A model generated the notes under the pieces. It was not told the DNA's origin and searched no databases. It was given only the letters and a program-made list of their open reading frames with translations. From Sergeia podlipaevii (Eukaryota > Euglenozoa > Kinetoplastea > Trypanosomatida > Trypanosomatidae): a stretch of 64,000 bases of DNA. The stretch's first letter is position 1. The number at the start of each line of letters is the position of its first letter. The translations under genes were made by a program, and so were the position numbers. Below, one piece after another: positions 11,201-20,780 of this stretch. The stretch is taken from positions 1 through 64,000 of the forward strand of contig JASANZ010002275.1 in NCBI GenBank assembly GCA_030849805.1, written 5' to 3'.

Positions 11201-14200
11201 CGTCTCTTCTTTCTCACCTCTCACCAACTTATACCCGAAATGGTTGGCGTCAACTTCTACGCCAATATGGAAGCCTTCAAGCGTGACTGTTTCGCTATGA
11301 TTGGACAGAGGCTGCACAAGGATGGCACCAGCGCAACGCTTGCGAAGACAATTAATGGTAGCGCGACGGTAAGCTCGCATACTTCTGCTGCTACGCGTAC
11401 CCTCTATGAAATGATGGACAATCCGCTTGGTGCACTGGGGCGTGTGGCCCAAATCATCGACACGACGCCACTTATCGGCGAAGATGAGATGGTGGAGGAC
11501 GATAGTGACGGCGAGGGTTATGGAACAATTTTGCCAGGTCGCAGGGATCTGCTTACCACCCCTGTCTCGACGCAGCGTCTTCACTCCCCTGATAAAATGC
11601 GCTTGGTCAAGAGTAGAGGCGATGGAAGTGTGCGACCAGCAACCATTTCTCCTGAGAAGCAGCAGGGACAGCGCGGCACCGTCGCGGAAGTGTTCTTTAA
11701 TACCACCATGTCATCACAGATAGCTGTGGCGCAAGGACGAGGAAGCACATCACCAGGTGGCAAGTTCAGTGCGTCAATGGGCCTTTGCTCGACTCCAAAT
11801 CAGCACTTTCAGCAAATGAATACATCCGTGTCGCCATACGCGGACCTCCATGCATGCGATAAGAAACTGCTGCACAACATCCGTGAGTACTTGGAAAGGC
11901 TCCACCGGCTACCCCCTTCCGCACCAGGGGCTGAGTCAAATAAGACAGAAACACAAGACGACAATAGCAACACTTTGGAGAAGAAGGAAACGAATGTAGT
12001 CACGTCTACTCAGGAGGGGGATAGCGTTGCCATTGTTACCAGCAGTGATGCCACGCCTCTGATCACCTCCGAGGAGGGTGCACGTGTTGCCGAGGCTGCT
12101 AGTAATGTTCTCTCTAAGCCTATTCTTGTAGAGGAATCACCACTGCCAGAGGCTTGGGAAGAGGTGAATGCGCAAATATGCGATGTTCTTGGCCCTCACA
12201 CATCAATGCTGCGGGACTATCAACGGGCTGCTGAGCACTATCGTCGCTCTCGCACTGCAACCAATGCTCCTCGCGATGGCGGCAGCAGCGGAACAAGAGA
12301 GTCCTCTTTCTTCTCCAACCACTTCCGTGGTGCGCGCGAGGGACGTGCGTTGTTTGACACCACGAAGGCTCGTCCGCTCGCTGCCGCTCGTGGTCTCCTG
12401 CACCTCGATGACATTCTTGCTCTTGTACATAAGCACTGTTTCGCGACACACGGACTGACCTGCTGCGGCGCCCCACGCTTCTCGCTTGCTGGGACGCTTT
12501 GCCCACCAGATAGCTTGGTGGAGGAGGACTATCTTGACCCGCTCGACATTGTTGGGCAGACTCCTCCCACAGAGGCTCATCTTCGTCGTTTGCGCTTTGC
12601 CCTGGCACTCGATCAGCCGAGTTCCTTGATACGCTACGAGAGTATGTTTGACATTGATAGTCACACTGCCACACCATCCCACTTCTACGACGAGTACTTG
12701 ACGTTGGTTCTTGACGTGTTTCAGCAGCAGCAGCACCTTCTTCTGGAAAGTGTGCGCGCGGCGTGTGCGCAGCGGCATGAGCAATACGCCGCTGAAGGAG
12801 CAGAAGACTGCGACGGCAACATTCCAATCTCGTATCTTCGTCGCGGCCTCATCCGCAGCATGGCGAACTATTCTGTGGGAAAGGAGCAGGCCTACGCGTT
12901 CGCGGATCACCTTGTCAACTACGACTCCCTTCTGCGTCACGACGATGAGATGCGGCATGAGCAGTTCACTGATGGACCATTTTTTCTCAACACACGCCCG
13001 GTTTCAAGCAATGGCGTCGGAGAAGACGAGGACCAAGTATGGGACCTGCAGGCGGAAGCAGAAACGTGCTCATTACTCCACCTGTCTCTCGCGATACGTA
13101 TGACATACATCGTTTGGGGCGAGGACGCGCGGGAATCAGCGAAGAAGTTGATGGCAGCTGCGTCGGCGGTATCTGTGGTAGAAGGGGCCCAGGATAAGCG
13201 CAGCTCTTCACGTGGTGGTTCTGGCGTGAGTCGCTGCTCTACGACCCTACTTGAGGCTGGCTTTGGCTCAGATGGCTATCTCATCGTCAACCCCGCCCGT
13301 GAAGCGGAGGCGGCGGTGTGCTCCGTATTTGAGAGATCTACCAAAGCCCTCTACATCCGTTCTGCCAATCGGCTCGCGGCTGGTCACAGCGGAGACTGCA
13401 ACACACTACGGAGGCTGCACCACGTGCTGGAAGAAGAACGGCGCATCAAGGAGAGCCAGCAGCAAAAACAACAGCAAAGCAAGAGTAGCAGCGCCAGTAG
13501 CGCCGCCGAAAAGCCAAAGTCTGGGTCCAGCTTTACTTTGCCTACCGTGCACTCTATTTCTAACGCGGAAGCTTACTTGCCCTTGGGGTACTATCCAAAC
13601 CTACAGCGCCTCATTCGCAATTTCACGTGCGCTCCGCCTGGCCCAGACGGTAATGGCACAAGCCTCTCTGTGCGCAAAAGAACAAAGGTATTTGTTGACG
13701 CGGGCACAACCACAGGGGCGGCACGGCTTCCGGGTGCTGAGAAGCGATCCGAGATCAACGTAAGCCTTAACACAAACCAGAGACGCTTTGAGCGGGCAGA
13801 TGACGAGTTTGACCCAGCGCAACTCTCGCTGGCGCGTTTGATGGGGCTTAGCATTGGTGTGCGTGCCGCCGCCGACGCTGCTAAGAAGAAAGGTGGTGCA
13901 GCTACTGGGGGAGGAAAGAGGGCAAAGGGAGGAGCTGGCGGTGATGCTGTGGCGCTCAGCATTGCGCTGAGCACCTTTAATGCTGTGAATATGACGAGTT
14001 ACCTTGGGCTGCTCAAGAGCCGCATTCCACAACTGGTGGGGCCGAAGATGTCAGATATGGAGGAAGTGCTTGCAACAGCCGCAAATACCAAGCCCGCTCT
14101 TGGTACCTCACTTGGTGCTACCAACACAGCGGACTCCCGCATGAACTCGAAGCAGCTGGGCACTACCGCACGCGGCAACGTTGTGAGTTTTGCAGACGCA

Positions 14201-14425
14201 GAAAATTCTGCAACGGCGTATAATGCGGGCGATGGAGCGGCTCTGAGCTGGTCAGTCGCCTTTGATAGCAAGAATACCAGTCGGAAGCCATCCCGCATGG
14301 CGCAGAACGAATTGGGTGAAAACGATTCTCGCACATCATACTCCAGTACTGCCGCTGGAGGCAGTGAGGCCGCATTGAATGTATCCTACTTGCATGCAGC
14401 TTGTGCTGCACTCAACCTGCTGTGA
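8201..14425 (+). CDS. Very large coiled-coil protein of unknown function (2,074 aa)
   Basis: Not recognised. The first credible start is ATG 8201 (MHKTDQFFKQF); the frame is open two codons further to a GTG. Residues 1-400 are Ser/Ala/Gly/Pro-rich and probably disordered, apart from a short conserved-looking segment around 135-170 (LRQCIHYITSHPEMYG). Residues ~401-586 form a long coiled coil (heptad-rich, starting VSFLRAQLQQVEAAYNSKC). Then follow globular stretches (around 590-700 and 965-1040, VKVRELLCALYYYTMEYKDF) separated by a poly-Ala run (bases 10437-10475), an acidic patch (about 10747-10805) and a poly-Gln run (about 10891-10914). A C-terminal half with little repetition contains a further Gln/Ser-rich linker (13455-13520). 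No transmembrane segment, no enzyme motif seen. A cytoskeletal or flagellar scaffold is plausible from the coiled coil and size, but that is a guess. Confidence 0.85.
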   Translation: MHKTDQFFKQFAQGAASGNGSGGVATASVEVSTSDTADVPRGVAKLAAPYFSAISGTLTPSTAPGHNVSAPPPRISSALAANHAHNSSSIPDAYLRPIPSSLLPGAADNFAAAAPVVDDGAITAAHLVADPLAMLRQCIHYITSHPEMYGTNVRGVLDREVMHALRLKASEMSLMNSQSLQGDIPAATTVTPAMAAALASAQNFSPKRGGGAAAGSTAGAVGTTTAAPPLTLPPLRSVAAEGQGKSARGQATVAQISFVQPTTGFFALLESTAVRSNGVAGGTAVPYSNINNRSTNAGTNQHVNGRLSDSKRGRSPLPPHSHHTPTLPVMNESVGWEGTVSAQDDPDASPERLLPASSSGVKATQQDLLVSGGSFRGVGSASGSAAGGATGGLPVLIDGGGYEVSFLRAQLQQVEAAYNSKCIRMHELVEENGRLLGQLKASDESGQKWLEALNKEQAQMEVMRRELDGWKDRAADASMQASTLAHRRHSQARKAATNQLQDVKQEVTKLSQLWRETERALQESRRAFENSEKEANESHDHLSDAFHYIERLERRVERRDAYTRLVSRRQVSLEEKYEKLMWCFRELGTMAGAHSFADFLLADDPIWSCVLFVRTQRHVGDYRAIAAAPSAAESGGALVFQKSPIGGIFLDENFDISLVYNEMAYEATALDDRRNHGRRLRTNLRGTVGCRVLRGFNRFAVDYLGGEDNMPDSCDMNMCKLPLLTLASLLLPLHNSDGTKHIPPSAVAAAAAAAAAAASSPNSGDAPTATEPAAPSLKTPVPNTKSYNQATIRYLLYAFWRGRVAQYKQEMLERRRRAIKVYTMEERKCVRAQRSPSEVLRDEMRGANGEDDEEEEEAQMAALREEEEGCVKNTFLSALVDFAVQLVGASNDLKQFHQQQQQQQQGEEAKMARIQLAVRGVLSMDDNEDEIWDNGRLFFASILPASSRKGKQKPQSFESPVPTATLVPSSFVPEITVKVRELLCALYYYTMEYKDFDADFRLFFLTSHQLIPEMVGVNFYANMEAFKRDCFAMIGQRLHKDGTSATLAKTINGSATVSSHTSAATRTLYEMMDNPLGALGRVAQIIDTTPLIGEDEMVEDDSDGEGYGTILPGRRDLLTTPVSTQRLHSPDKMRLVKSRGDGSVRPATISPEKQQGQRGTVAEVFFNTTMSSQIAVAQGRGSTSPGGKFSASMGLCSTPNQHFQQMNTSVSPYADLHACDKKLLHNIREYLERLHRLPPSAPGAESNKTETQDDNSNTLEKKETNVVTSTQEGDSVAIVTSSDATPLITSEEGARVAEAASNVLSKPILVEESPLPEAWEEVNAQICDVLGPHTSMLRDYQRAAEHYRRSRTATNAPRDGGSSGTRESSFFSNHFRGAREGRALFDTTKARPLAAARGLLHLDDILALVHKHCFATHGLTCCGAPRFSLAGTLCPPDSLVEEDYLDPLDIVGQTPPTEAHLRRLRFALALDQPSSLIRYESMFDIDSHTATPSHFYDEYLTLVLDVFQQQQHLLLESVRAACAQRHEQYAAEGAEDCDGNIPISYLRRGLIRSMANYSVGKEQAYAFADHLVNYDSLLRHDDEMRHEQFTDGPFFLNTRPVSSNGVGEDEDQVWDLQAEAETCSLLHLSLAIRMTYIVWGEDARESAKKLMAAASAVSVVEGAQDKRSSSRGGSGVSRCSTTLLEAGFGSDGYLIVNPAREAEAAVCSVFERSTKALYIRSANRLAAGHSGDCNTLRRLHHVLEEERRIKESQQQKQQQSKSSSASSAAEKPKSGSSFTLPTVHSISNAEAYLPLGYYPNLQRLIRNFTCAPPGPDGNGTSLSVRKRTKVFVDAGTTTGAARLPGAEKRSEINVSLNTNQRRFERADDEFDPAQLSLARLMGLSIGVRAAADAAKKKGGAATGGGKRAKGGAGGDAVALSIALSTFNAVNMTSYLGLLKSRIPQLVGPKMSDMEEVLATAANTKPALGTSLGATNTADSRMNSKQLGTTARGNVVSFADAENSATAYNAGDGAALSWSVAFDSKNTSRKPSRMAQNELGENDSRTSYSSTAAGGSEAALNVSYLHAACAALNLL

Positions 14426-15317
14426 GGTGCTTTCTGCTTTTTGTTTTCGCTTAGTGTACACAGTTATTTTTTGTTCTTCTTTTTTTTTTTTTTACTGATT
14501 GATGTGCCGCACATCTCTTGACAGCTATGACGCTCCGTCATTTTTTTTTTTTCTTGTGTTTTCAATCTCTATCACCATCTGATGTACATGACGTTTTTTT
14601 TTTTTTAGAGTTCCTTTGTTTGTACGTTAAACTTTACGATTGCTACTTTCACCATCACGAATTACATTATTTACTTGAGTGCTTGTTAGACACGACTAGT
14701 GAATCTTGTGTTTGTGTGCTTTTTATTTCCTTTGACGCTGCTGCGTCATTCATCCTTGCCTATTTTTTTTTTTGGTTGTGCTCTTATATTTTTACCTGAT
14801 GTTCGTCATCATGTGTATCATATTAAAGATGTAAAGTAGATGGAAAAAATAGCGAGTTGGATGAGCTGGTAATGTTTATCAGGTGCTTGTAATGAGTATA
14901 TGATTACTTACCTTTATTGTGTTTGCCTTCGCTATTGTAACACAGCAACGCAATATATAAAATGAAAAAAAAATGTTTAGCAAATGCAGTAGATGTGTAT
15001 ATGTGACGTAAGGGAGAAGGGGAAAAAGGGGGAAACCTCATGTTCTCTGAAAATGTTGAATGATAGCATCACTGACAGTTTCTCTCTTCATTTTTTTTTC
15101 TCTCTCTCATATATAAGCTCCTTTCATATATATGTACATCACTTTCACTACTTCCATTTATTACTTCTGTTCAGACAAATTCAAAGAAATCCCTACGAAA
15201 CACTCCTGCATATAGATAGATACACTGCATTAGTTGTTTCTTTGCTTTTTTCCTCCTTTCATTTTATTTGTTATTTGGTGCAGTTACTTTTTTTTTCCCT
15301 CTTGTTTCTCTCCTCCA
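14426..15317 (+). other. Spacer, acceptor AG 15282-15283
   Basis: T-rich 3' UTR sequence with several T10+ runs, then a tract at about 15234-15275 followed by AG 15282-15283 and a second, AG-free pyrimidine stretch up to the ATG at 15318. No gene seen. Confidence 0.55.
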
Positions 15318-16742
15318 ATGACGCAGCAGTACATAATACCCGTTAAGCGTTGGGAAACGCTGAAGCAGCAACTAGCAAACGAGTGGACTCCAGGGACTGC
15401 GCTAGAGCAGTTGCTGCGCTCTGTGGAGAGCAGCTTTGAGCTTCACTATGACAGTAATGACTCTATCCCTGTGTGCTCCTCTACTCGCCCAGGGAGTGTG
15501 CTATGCATGTCAAAGGTGGATTCAGTCCGTCCAACCAGAGATGTCGCGACGCAGCTGTGCACGGTGCGCCTTGCTTTCTTCTCTCGTCATGTGCTCGCCT
15601 CCATTCAAGCAAGGCTCTCCGCGAAGCGACTTGCCAGAATAGTCGGCACGCTAGCACTGCAAGTGAATGCACTTGCGTATGACTTTGCGCGTGTACTGGC
15701 ACTATTGTTTGCCCCTGCGAGTATATACGCCGCCGATTCATCTGCGAAGATATCCAATGGGGATCATCTGCAGGGAAAAGGCAACCGTGGTGGGGAAATA
15801 TCGGGGAAGCAGGCCAGATGGGTAGCACAGCAAGCGATGCAGGCCTGCAATATAATTAGCGCAGACTCTGTGGGGCCTCTCTGTGCGACAAACGTTCTCT
15901 TTCCAACATTGAAGCCGTCTTCAGGAGGCACTCGTGAGGACATCCGGCGCGTGGTATCTGGCTGGGTGAATCAATCGTGTGCTGCTTTTGGGGATGACCA
16001 AGGGAACGAGGATCGTACATTGAACCAGGCGCAGCAGCAACAGCGAGACGACTTGAAGATGCTTTCCCCCTTCCTGTGCCGGCGGTGCAGAGAGGACCAG
16101 CGTGGGACGTACAAATACGACGAGGATCAACGGCGGCTTGCGCAGTTTTCCGTGCCACGAGGCAGTGCAGGGGTTGAAAAAAGTTATGGCATTCCGGGTG
16201 CCTCCTCCCCGTACACGCCTTCCTCTGCCTCACTGAACTCGGGAAGAGGGACTTCTGGCACCACCACTAATAGCACTGGGGGGATAAGTAGATCTATCGG
16301 GGCGACAAAAGTGATAGACCCGCCGCTTCCACCAGCTCTTGGAAAGCAGCAGCGCCACCTTCATCAATCAGCCAAGAAACTTCCTACACAGCGGTGGGGC
16401 GACGCTGCACAGCATCACCACAGTCACCTACGCAGATCGTTTAACAGCGCTAACGCCACACACTCGCTGCCTAAATTCGATGTTGGCTCAAGCAAAGATA
16501 GAAGCGACGACGGCGTACTTTTTTCAAATGTGCCGCTCTCGGGGCGACAGATAAGGGGGGAATCGAGCAACCTGGCTGTTGGCGTCCCTCCCTCACGCCA
16601 TGGCTATAGTGGAACTGGTGCTCCTGTTACAGCTAGGCTGGCTTCCATAGAAAACCAACTTGGTGGTCCCATTGGAACTTCTGTAGATAGGAAAAAGTTA
16701 CTAGTAACCACGGCAACAAAAGGACACTTTTGTCCCTCTTGA
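15318..16742 (+). CDS. Conserved-looking hypothetical protein (474 aa)
   Basis: Not recognised. ATG 15318 (MTQQYIIPVKRWETL) is the first ATG after the acceptor AG 15282-15283; the frame is open upstream through the pyrimidine tract, which translates to Phe/Cys/Ser-rich nonsense. The N-terminal ~210 residues look folded and mainly helical, with basic, Leu/Ala-rich helices (LASIQARLSAKRLARIVGTL and the segment after it, about 95-135). From about residue 230 on the sequence is rich in Gly, Ser, Gln, His and Arg and is probably disordered; it includes CRRCREDQ, a lone pair of CxxC-like cysteines too sparse for a zinc finger. No membrane span or catalytic motif seen. Confidence 0.8.
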   Translation: MTQQYIIPVKRWETLKQQLANEWTPGTALEQLLRSVESSFELHYDSNDSIPVCSSTRPGSVLCMSKVDSVRPTRDVATQLCTVRLAFFSRHVLASIQARLSAKRLARIVGTLALQVNALAYDFARVLALLFAPASIYAADSSAKISNGDHLQGKGNRGGEISGKQARWVAQQAMQACNIISADSVGPLCATNVLFPTLKPSSGGTREDIRRVVSGWVNQSCAAFGDDQGNEDRTLNQAQQQQRDDLKMLSPFLCRRCREDQRGTYKYDEDQRRLAQFSVPRGSAGVEKSYGIPGASSPYTPSSASLNSGRGTSGTTTNSTGGISRSIGATKVIDPPLPPALGKQQRHLHQSAKKLPTQRWGDAAQHHHSHLRRSFNSANATHSLPKFDVGSSKDRSDDGVLFSNVPLSGRQIRGESSNLAVGVPPSRHGYSGTGAPVTARLASIENQLGGPIGTSVDRKKLLVTTATKGHFCPS

Positions 16743-17339
16743 TATTGCCATAGGTAAACATTTTGTTTTTTGTGGTTGTGTTGCTTTATTCACCTTTTCT
16801 TTTCTCCTCATGTAGGGCCTCTTCTTTGTGGCGAACGTGCAGATCGTTGCTAAGTCCTACTATTGTTAGTATTACTGATATTATTGTTATTATGTGTTTG
16901 ATGGAACATACATATGTTCTGTATGTAAACTATTAGTTTTTTTTTTTAAAAAAAAAGAATAGTGCGGTTTTGTTTATTGTCATTCTTCTTTTTCTTGACT
17001 CATATGTGCTGTGGTCCCTTTTTTGTCTTTTTGCCTCTTATGGAATTATCTTTGTTGATTGCACTTGATGACTATATTTTCTTTATATATGTAACTCTCT
17101 TATATCTTGTATAGTTTCTTCTTATATATACATATATACATATTTCTTGCTTGTGTAGGCAGTGAGAATTTGAAATAATCCTACTTTCCTAGAGAGAATT
17201 ATTTATCGTCAGGAATACATTTACTTATCGCAGCAGCGATCAAGAAGGGGGTCATAATATTTCTTTTTTTGTTAATAAACTATTCTTTTGACATTGTATT
17301 TTTTTCTTTTTTCTGTTTTTCTTGCTCTCCTTCCTCTAA
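16743..17339 (+). other. Spacer with a strong tract directly abutting the next ATG
   Basis: AT-rich. A weak acceptor region has AGs at 17232-17247; the strong tract (17261-17336) contains no AG at all, and the first AG after it is at 17347-17348, inside the next gene. See the finding on the start of the permease gene. Confidence 0.55.
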
Positions 17340-20300
17340 ATGTTGAAGAGGGATGAGGCAGAGGTGCAGGACACAGGGGTTACCACTTCTGTACCTCCAC
17401 CGGATTTCATAGTAGATGATGAGGAGCCACTCTACTTGCAGCAGAGCACTTACAGACGCACGCGGGTGGATCTTGGTACTCTCGGAGACGACGAGAGGTC
17501 CATTACACAGACGATGCAGATCCTCGTGAAGGACGTCCTCAGCTCTCTCTCTATGTTTACTTTTTTTGTTAAACTTGCGGTGCAGGATATCTTTGCTCGC
17601 AAAGGAATGTACGCCTTGAGTTTCTGCTCTGTATTTTTCGTTGTGGTCATGTGCGTCACGATGCTGTCTGTGCTTTCTAGCCTGCCTATAGTATTTTTGC
17701 GTCTAGGAGAAGCCGACTCTGGTGAAGCAGATCTCATCATCAAGCCTGGTGGATTGATGAGAAGCGCTGCATCTATCAACTACTACGCGGTAAAGCAGGT
17801 CTTGGCAGGTGGTGCGGGTGCCCTGCAGTTGCACGCGCCACGCATTGAGTGGAGAGCCACAGGTATTCCTCGGAGCTGGTGTGGGAATGTTACCCACGTG
17901 TCGGACTTGTGGTATGATCAACGCTACTTCAATACATCGTACCGAGATGCGAACGTGTGCGAGGAAGGATGCACTACGGAGTGGTGTGTAGGGGGTAAGG
18001 GTCCTGATTTTGATGTGGTTGCCTTTGATGCAACTTTAGAGAAAAGCATTGGTTTTGGTTCGGACTTTGTTGGTCCCAGGCATCAGCTGCGCCATGGAGA
18101 AACTGCGATATCTACCGAACTAGCAGAATCATTAGAAGTCAACGTAGGGGATAAAATTGTGGTCACCAGCGATGTGGGAGACGTTTTGCGTGAGGCGCTG
18201 TCACACGTTTCTGTGGCACCCTCACACTCCAATGAGTCCTCGTACACACGTAATAGCTTCATCATTATGGAGTTGACGGTGGTAGATATCGTGGAGGTCG
18301 ACCCTCGAAAGTTCCCTCGTTATGACTCCTTTGCGCTGGTCAACTACGATTACATTGTCGCCATGGTTGCTGACGCTCTAATGCCGTCCATCACGGAGAA
18401 AGATCGCGAGGCCGTAGCGGCGGTGGACCCCCGCACTTGTGCCACGGCCGTCTATTTTTGTATACCATCATCGATGCGAAACAAGGTCTATGTGAATTCG
18501 AACTATGAGGCGATTCGAAAAGGAGTAGTACAGTGGGCACAGCAAATCATACTGCGATTAGGTTCCAATCAAGTTTCAGCGTCAACGCCGCTACTTTCCT
18601 TTTTGAAGACAATGAGCTACTTCAGTACCTTTGTGGGTCTTATCATGTCGATGGTGCTATTAGCGCTCTCCACTCTTAGCGTGGCCCTCATCTACTCTTT
18701 ATTAAATGTAGGAATAGAAACACGCCAATATGAGCTGGGCATTCAACGAATGATTGGCTTTACACGTGCCAATCTTGTGTCAATGGTGCTCACTAACGCC
18801 TACCTTTTCACGCTCCCCGCGTGGCTGTTAGGCCTCATTGGTGGCCAAATACTGTACTCTATCGTGCGGGCCATTCTCAATCACGTGGTGGATATCGCAC
18901 TCAACTCACTAGTGTCTGGCGCTTCTATTGGGTGGGCAACGTTCCTTGGACTCCTTATTCCATTTTTGTCGGCTATATTTCCCATTATTTCACTCGTGCG
19001 ACTGCGACTGCCAGATGCGCTCAGCGCGTCACGCAAGGGTGGCTCAGTTGGCCTTGTCTACAAAATCACGCGTGGTGACTCTCGCGAGATAAACGGCATT
19101 ATGTTTGGTCTTGGCCTGGTTATCGGCCTTTTTGGTTTTCTGCTCTACTATTTGTTTCCCCTGAGCCTTCTCACGATGAATCTTTCTCTTATGTTTTATA
19201 TCTTCTTTGCGGTACTTCTGGGCATGTTAGTTGGGCTGCTGTTGCTCGCGTCCAACTTTGAGCGCATGGTAGAGATGTACATCTCGTACATCTTTCTCTT
19301 CTGGGAGAGCAACGCGGTATTTAGTGTGATGCAGAAGAGTCTCGCCTCGCACCGCCTGCGTAACCGCAAGACTACCCTCATGTACGCCCTTGCTGTGGGC
19401 TTTGTCGTTTTCATTTCTGTTGCCTTTGATTTGCAGATCAAGACGATGCAGTACTCGATTCGACGCAACAGGGGCACCGAGGTGGTCGTGGACATACGCG
19501 GTGGCTACTACAGAGACTCCAGTAACTCCATGGATGACCAAGTAACGCGACCGCATAGCAGTGCATGGGACACCGACGAGGAAAAGGTTCTCTATGAACT
19601 CCAGGAGAATCTTGGCGCACGCGCAGTTCAAATGGTGGATAGAAAACGTGGAGTGTATCTTTCTGACTTGGCTGCTTTAGAGGAGTTTTTGGCGCCTGAA
19701 CAACTCAACGGCATGATTACTGGCATTACGTATAGCGTTCGGACTCTGGATAGTACCCCCTTGTTATGGACAATTGGGAGTGTCTACTTGCGTACACTTG
19801 GTCGCTTTATTGCCACTGGCAACGGCATTCGTCCTTTTCCGCCGAACTTTTATCAAGTCACCTTTCCTGAGTATCTTATTGTTGGCCACTACAGCGGTGA
19901 CGTTGGGTCCTATGGGGTGAGTGGCGCTCTCTATTCTGAAGAAAACATGCATGGACTGGTAGTAGCCACGACTTTGTATCGCAACTTCGCCTTTGACAGC
20001 GTCTCTGACGTGGCACTCGCGGAAGGTTCGCCACAAGTATCTACCAACAACACCCAACGAAAGCTGCGCTTCTCGCTATTTCACCCCACTGCAGCGCTTG
20101 ATAGCTCACCGTCGATTCTTATGACTAAGTTCCCCAACACAATGGGAGAAATTATCGCAGCTCTCCCCACCGCTCTCCGCATCAGCGGAAGTGACTACAT
20201 GAGCTGTGCAGTACTACCCTTGTCAGCTATTCACGTACGCGTACCCAACCCGGAGCATTACACGCTTGTAAAGAAGAAAATACGTGCCTTTTTTATGGAG

Positions 20301-20780
20301 CGCGGTCAGTACCCTCGAGTCCGTGATGTGGATGCCTCCTTGGATGACATTCAGTTGGCCAGTAAGATTTTGCACACTTTCTTTATCATCGCACAGGTGA
20401 TGATTATGGTGGTGTGCTTCTTCTCACTCATGTGTAATATGGCGGCCAACGTGCTAGGATCGTCAAAGGAGATTGGTATCTTGCTGTGTCTGGGCATGTC
20501 ACACTTCCAGGTGTACCGCGTCTATGTTTGGGAAGCATTCGTGTTGGTCATAGCGGCAGGCATGCTCGGTGTTGTAGTAGGCATGGTCGTTGGCTATACC
20601 ATTCAGCTACAGAACTCACTCTACTCCCAACTACCCCTGGCCTTTGCGTTTCCATACGTTCAGATAATTATCATGTTTAGCATGGGGGCGGGATCTGCAT
20701 TAGCCTCGAGTATTGCACCAGTGGCCTATTTACTTCACCTCCCATCTGTAGTGCACATTCTGCGACGTACTTTGAGTTAA
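17340..20780 (+). CDS. FtsX-like permease with two FtsX modules (1,146 aa)
   Basis: Integral membrane protein with about ten predicted spans: one near 93-118, then a large soluble domain (~120-425), three spans (~430-452, 485-510, 533-556), two more (589-610, 617-640), one near 682-700, a second large soluble domain (~705-1010), and three final spans (1013-1035, 1063-1088, 1106-1130). Each three-span block carries the FtsX/MacB-type signature after its first helix: ELGIQRMIGFTRANLV and SKEIGILLCLGMSHFQVYRV. This is the ten-span arrangement of LolC/MacB/BceB-class permeases, which couple a cytoplasmic ATPase to extracytoplasmic work on lipids or peptides. No ATPase domain is fused and none is in the window. 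Start: an in-frame TAA sits immediately upstream of ATG 17340; residues 1-60 are acidic and cytosolic. Substrate and membrane (plasma, endosomal, lysosomal) unknown. Confidence 0.9.
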   Translation: MLKRDEAEVQDTGVTTSVPPPDFIVDDEEPLYLQQSTYRRTRVDLGTLGDDERSITQTMQILVKDVLSSLSMFTFFVKLAVQDIFARKGMYALSFCSVFFVVVMCVTMLSVLSSLPIVFLRLGEADSGEADLIIKPGGLMRSAASINYYAVKQVLAGGAGALQLHAPRIEWRATGIPRSWCGNVTHVSDLWYDQRYFNTSYRDANVCEEGCTTEWCVGGKGPDFDVVAFDATLEKSIGFGSDFVGPRHQLRHGETAISTELAESLEVNVGDKIVVTSDVGDVLREALSHVSVAPSHSNESSYTRNSFIIMELTVVDIVEVDPRKFPRYDSFALVNYDYIVAMVADALMPSITEKDREAVAAVDPRTCATAVYFCIPSSMRNKVYVNSNYEAIRKGVVQWAQQIILRLGSNQVSASTPLLSFLKTMSYFSTFVGLIMSMVLLALSTLSVALIYSLLNVGIETRQYELGIQRMIGFTRANLVSMVLTNAYLFTLPAWLLGLIGGQILYSIVRAILNHVVDIALNSLVSGASIGWATFLGLLIPFLSAIFPIISLVRLRLPDALSASRKGGSVGLVYKITRGDSREINGIMFGLGLVIGLFGFLLYYLFPLSLLTMNLSLMFYIFFAVLLGMLVGLLLLASNFERMVEMYISYIFLFWESNAVFSVMQKSLASHRLRNRKTTLMYALAVGFVVFISVAFDLQIKTMQYSIRRNRGTEVVVDIRGGYYRDSSNSMDDQVTRPHSSAWDTDEEKVLYELQENLGARAVQMVDRKRGVYLSDLAALEEFLAPEQLNGMITGITYSVRTLDSTPLLWTIGSVYLRTLGRFIATGNGIRPFPPNFYQVTFPEYLIVGHYSGDVGSYGVSGALYSEENMHGLVVATTLYRNFAFDSVSDVALAEGSPQVSTNNTQRKLRFSLFHPTAALDSSPSILMTKFPNTMGEIIAALPTALRISGSDYMSCAVLPLSAIHVRVPNPEHYTLVKKKIRAFFMERGQYPRVRDVDASLDDIQLASKILHTFFIIAQVMIMVVCFFSLMCNMAANVLGSSKEIGILLCLGMSHFQVYRVYVWEAFVLVIAAGMLGVVVGMVVGYTIQLQNSLYSQLPLAFAFPYVQIIIMFSMGAGSALASSIAPVAYLLHLPSVVHILRRTLS

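Noticed and set aside
12120..12958. Long minus-strand open frames (235 and 251 codons) inside the 2,074-residue gene
   Set aside because: They lie wholly opposite a clear coding sequence, overlap each other in different frames, and no minus-strand tract/AG signal precedes them.
16698..16709. 12-bp palindrome GTTACTAGTAAC
   Set aside because: Inside the coding sequence of the 474-residue protein; single short palindrome, expected by chance at this scale.
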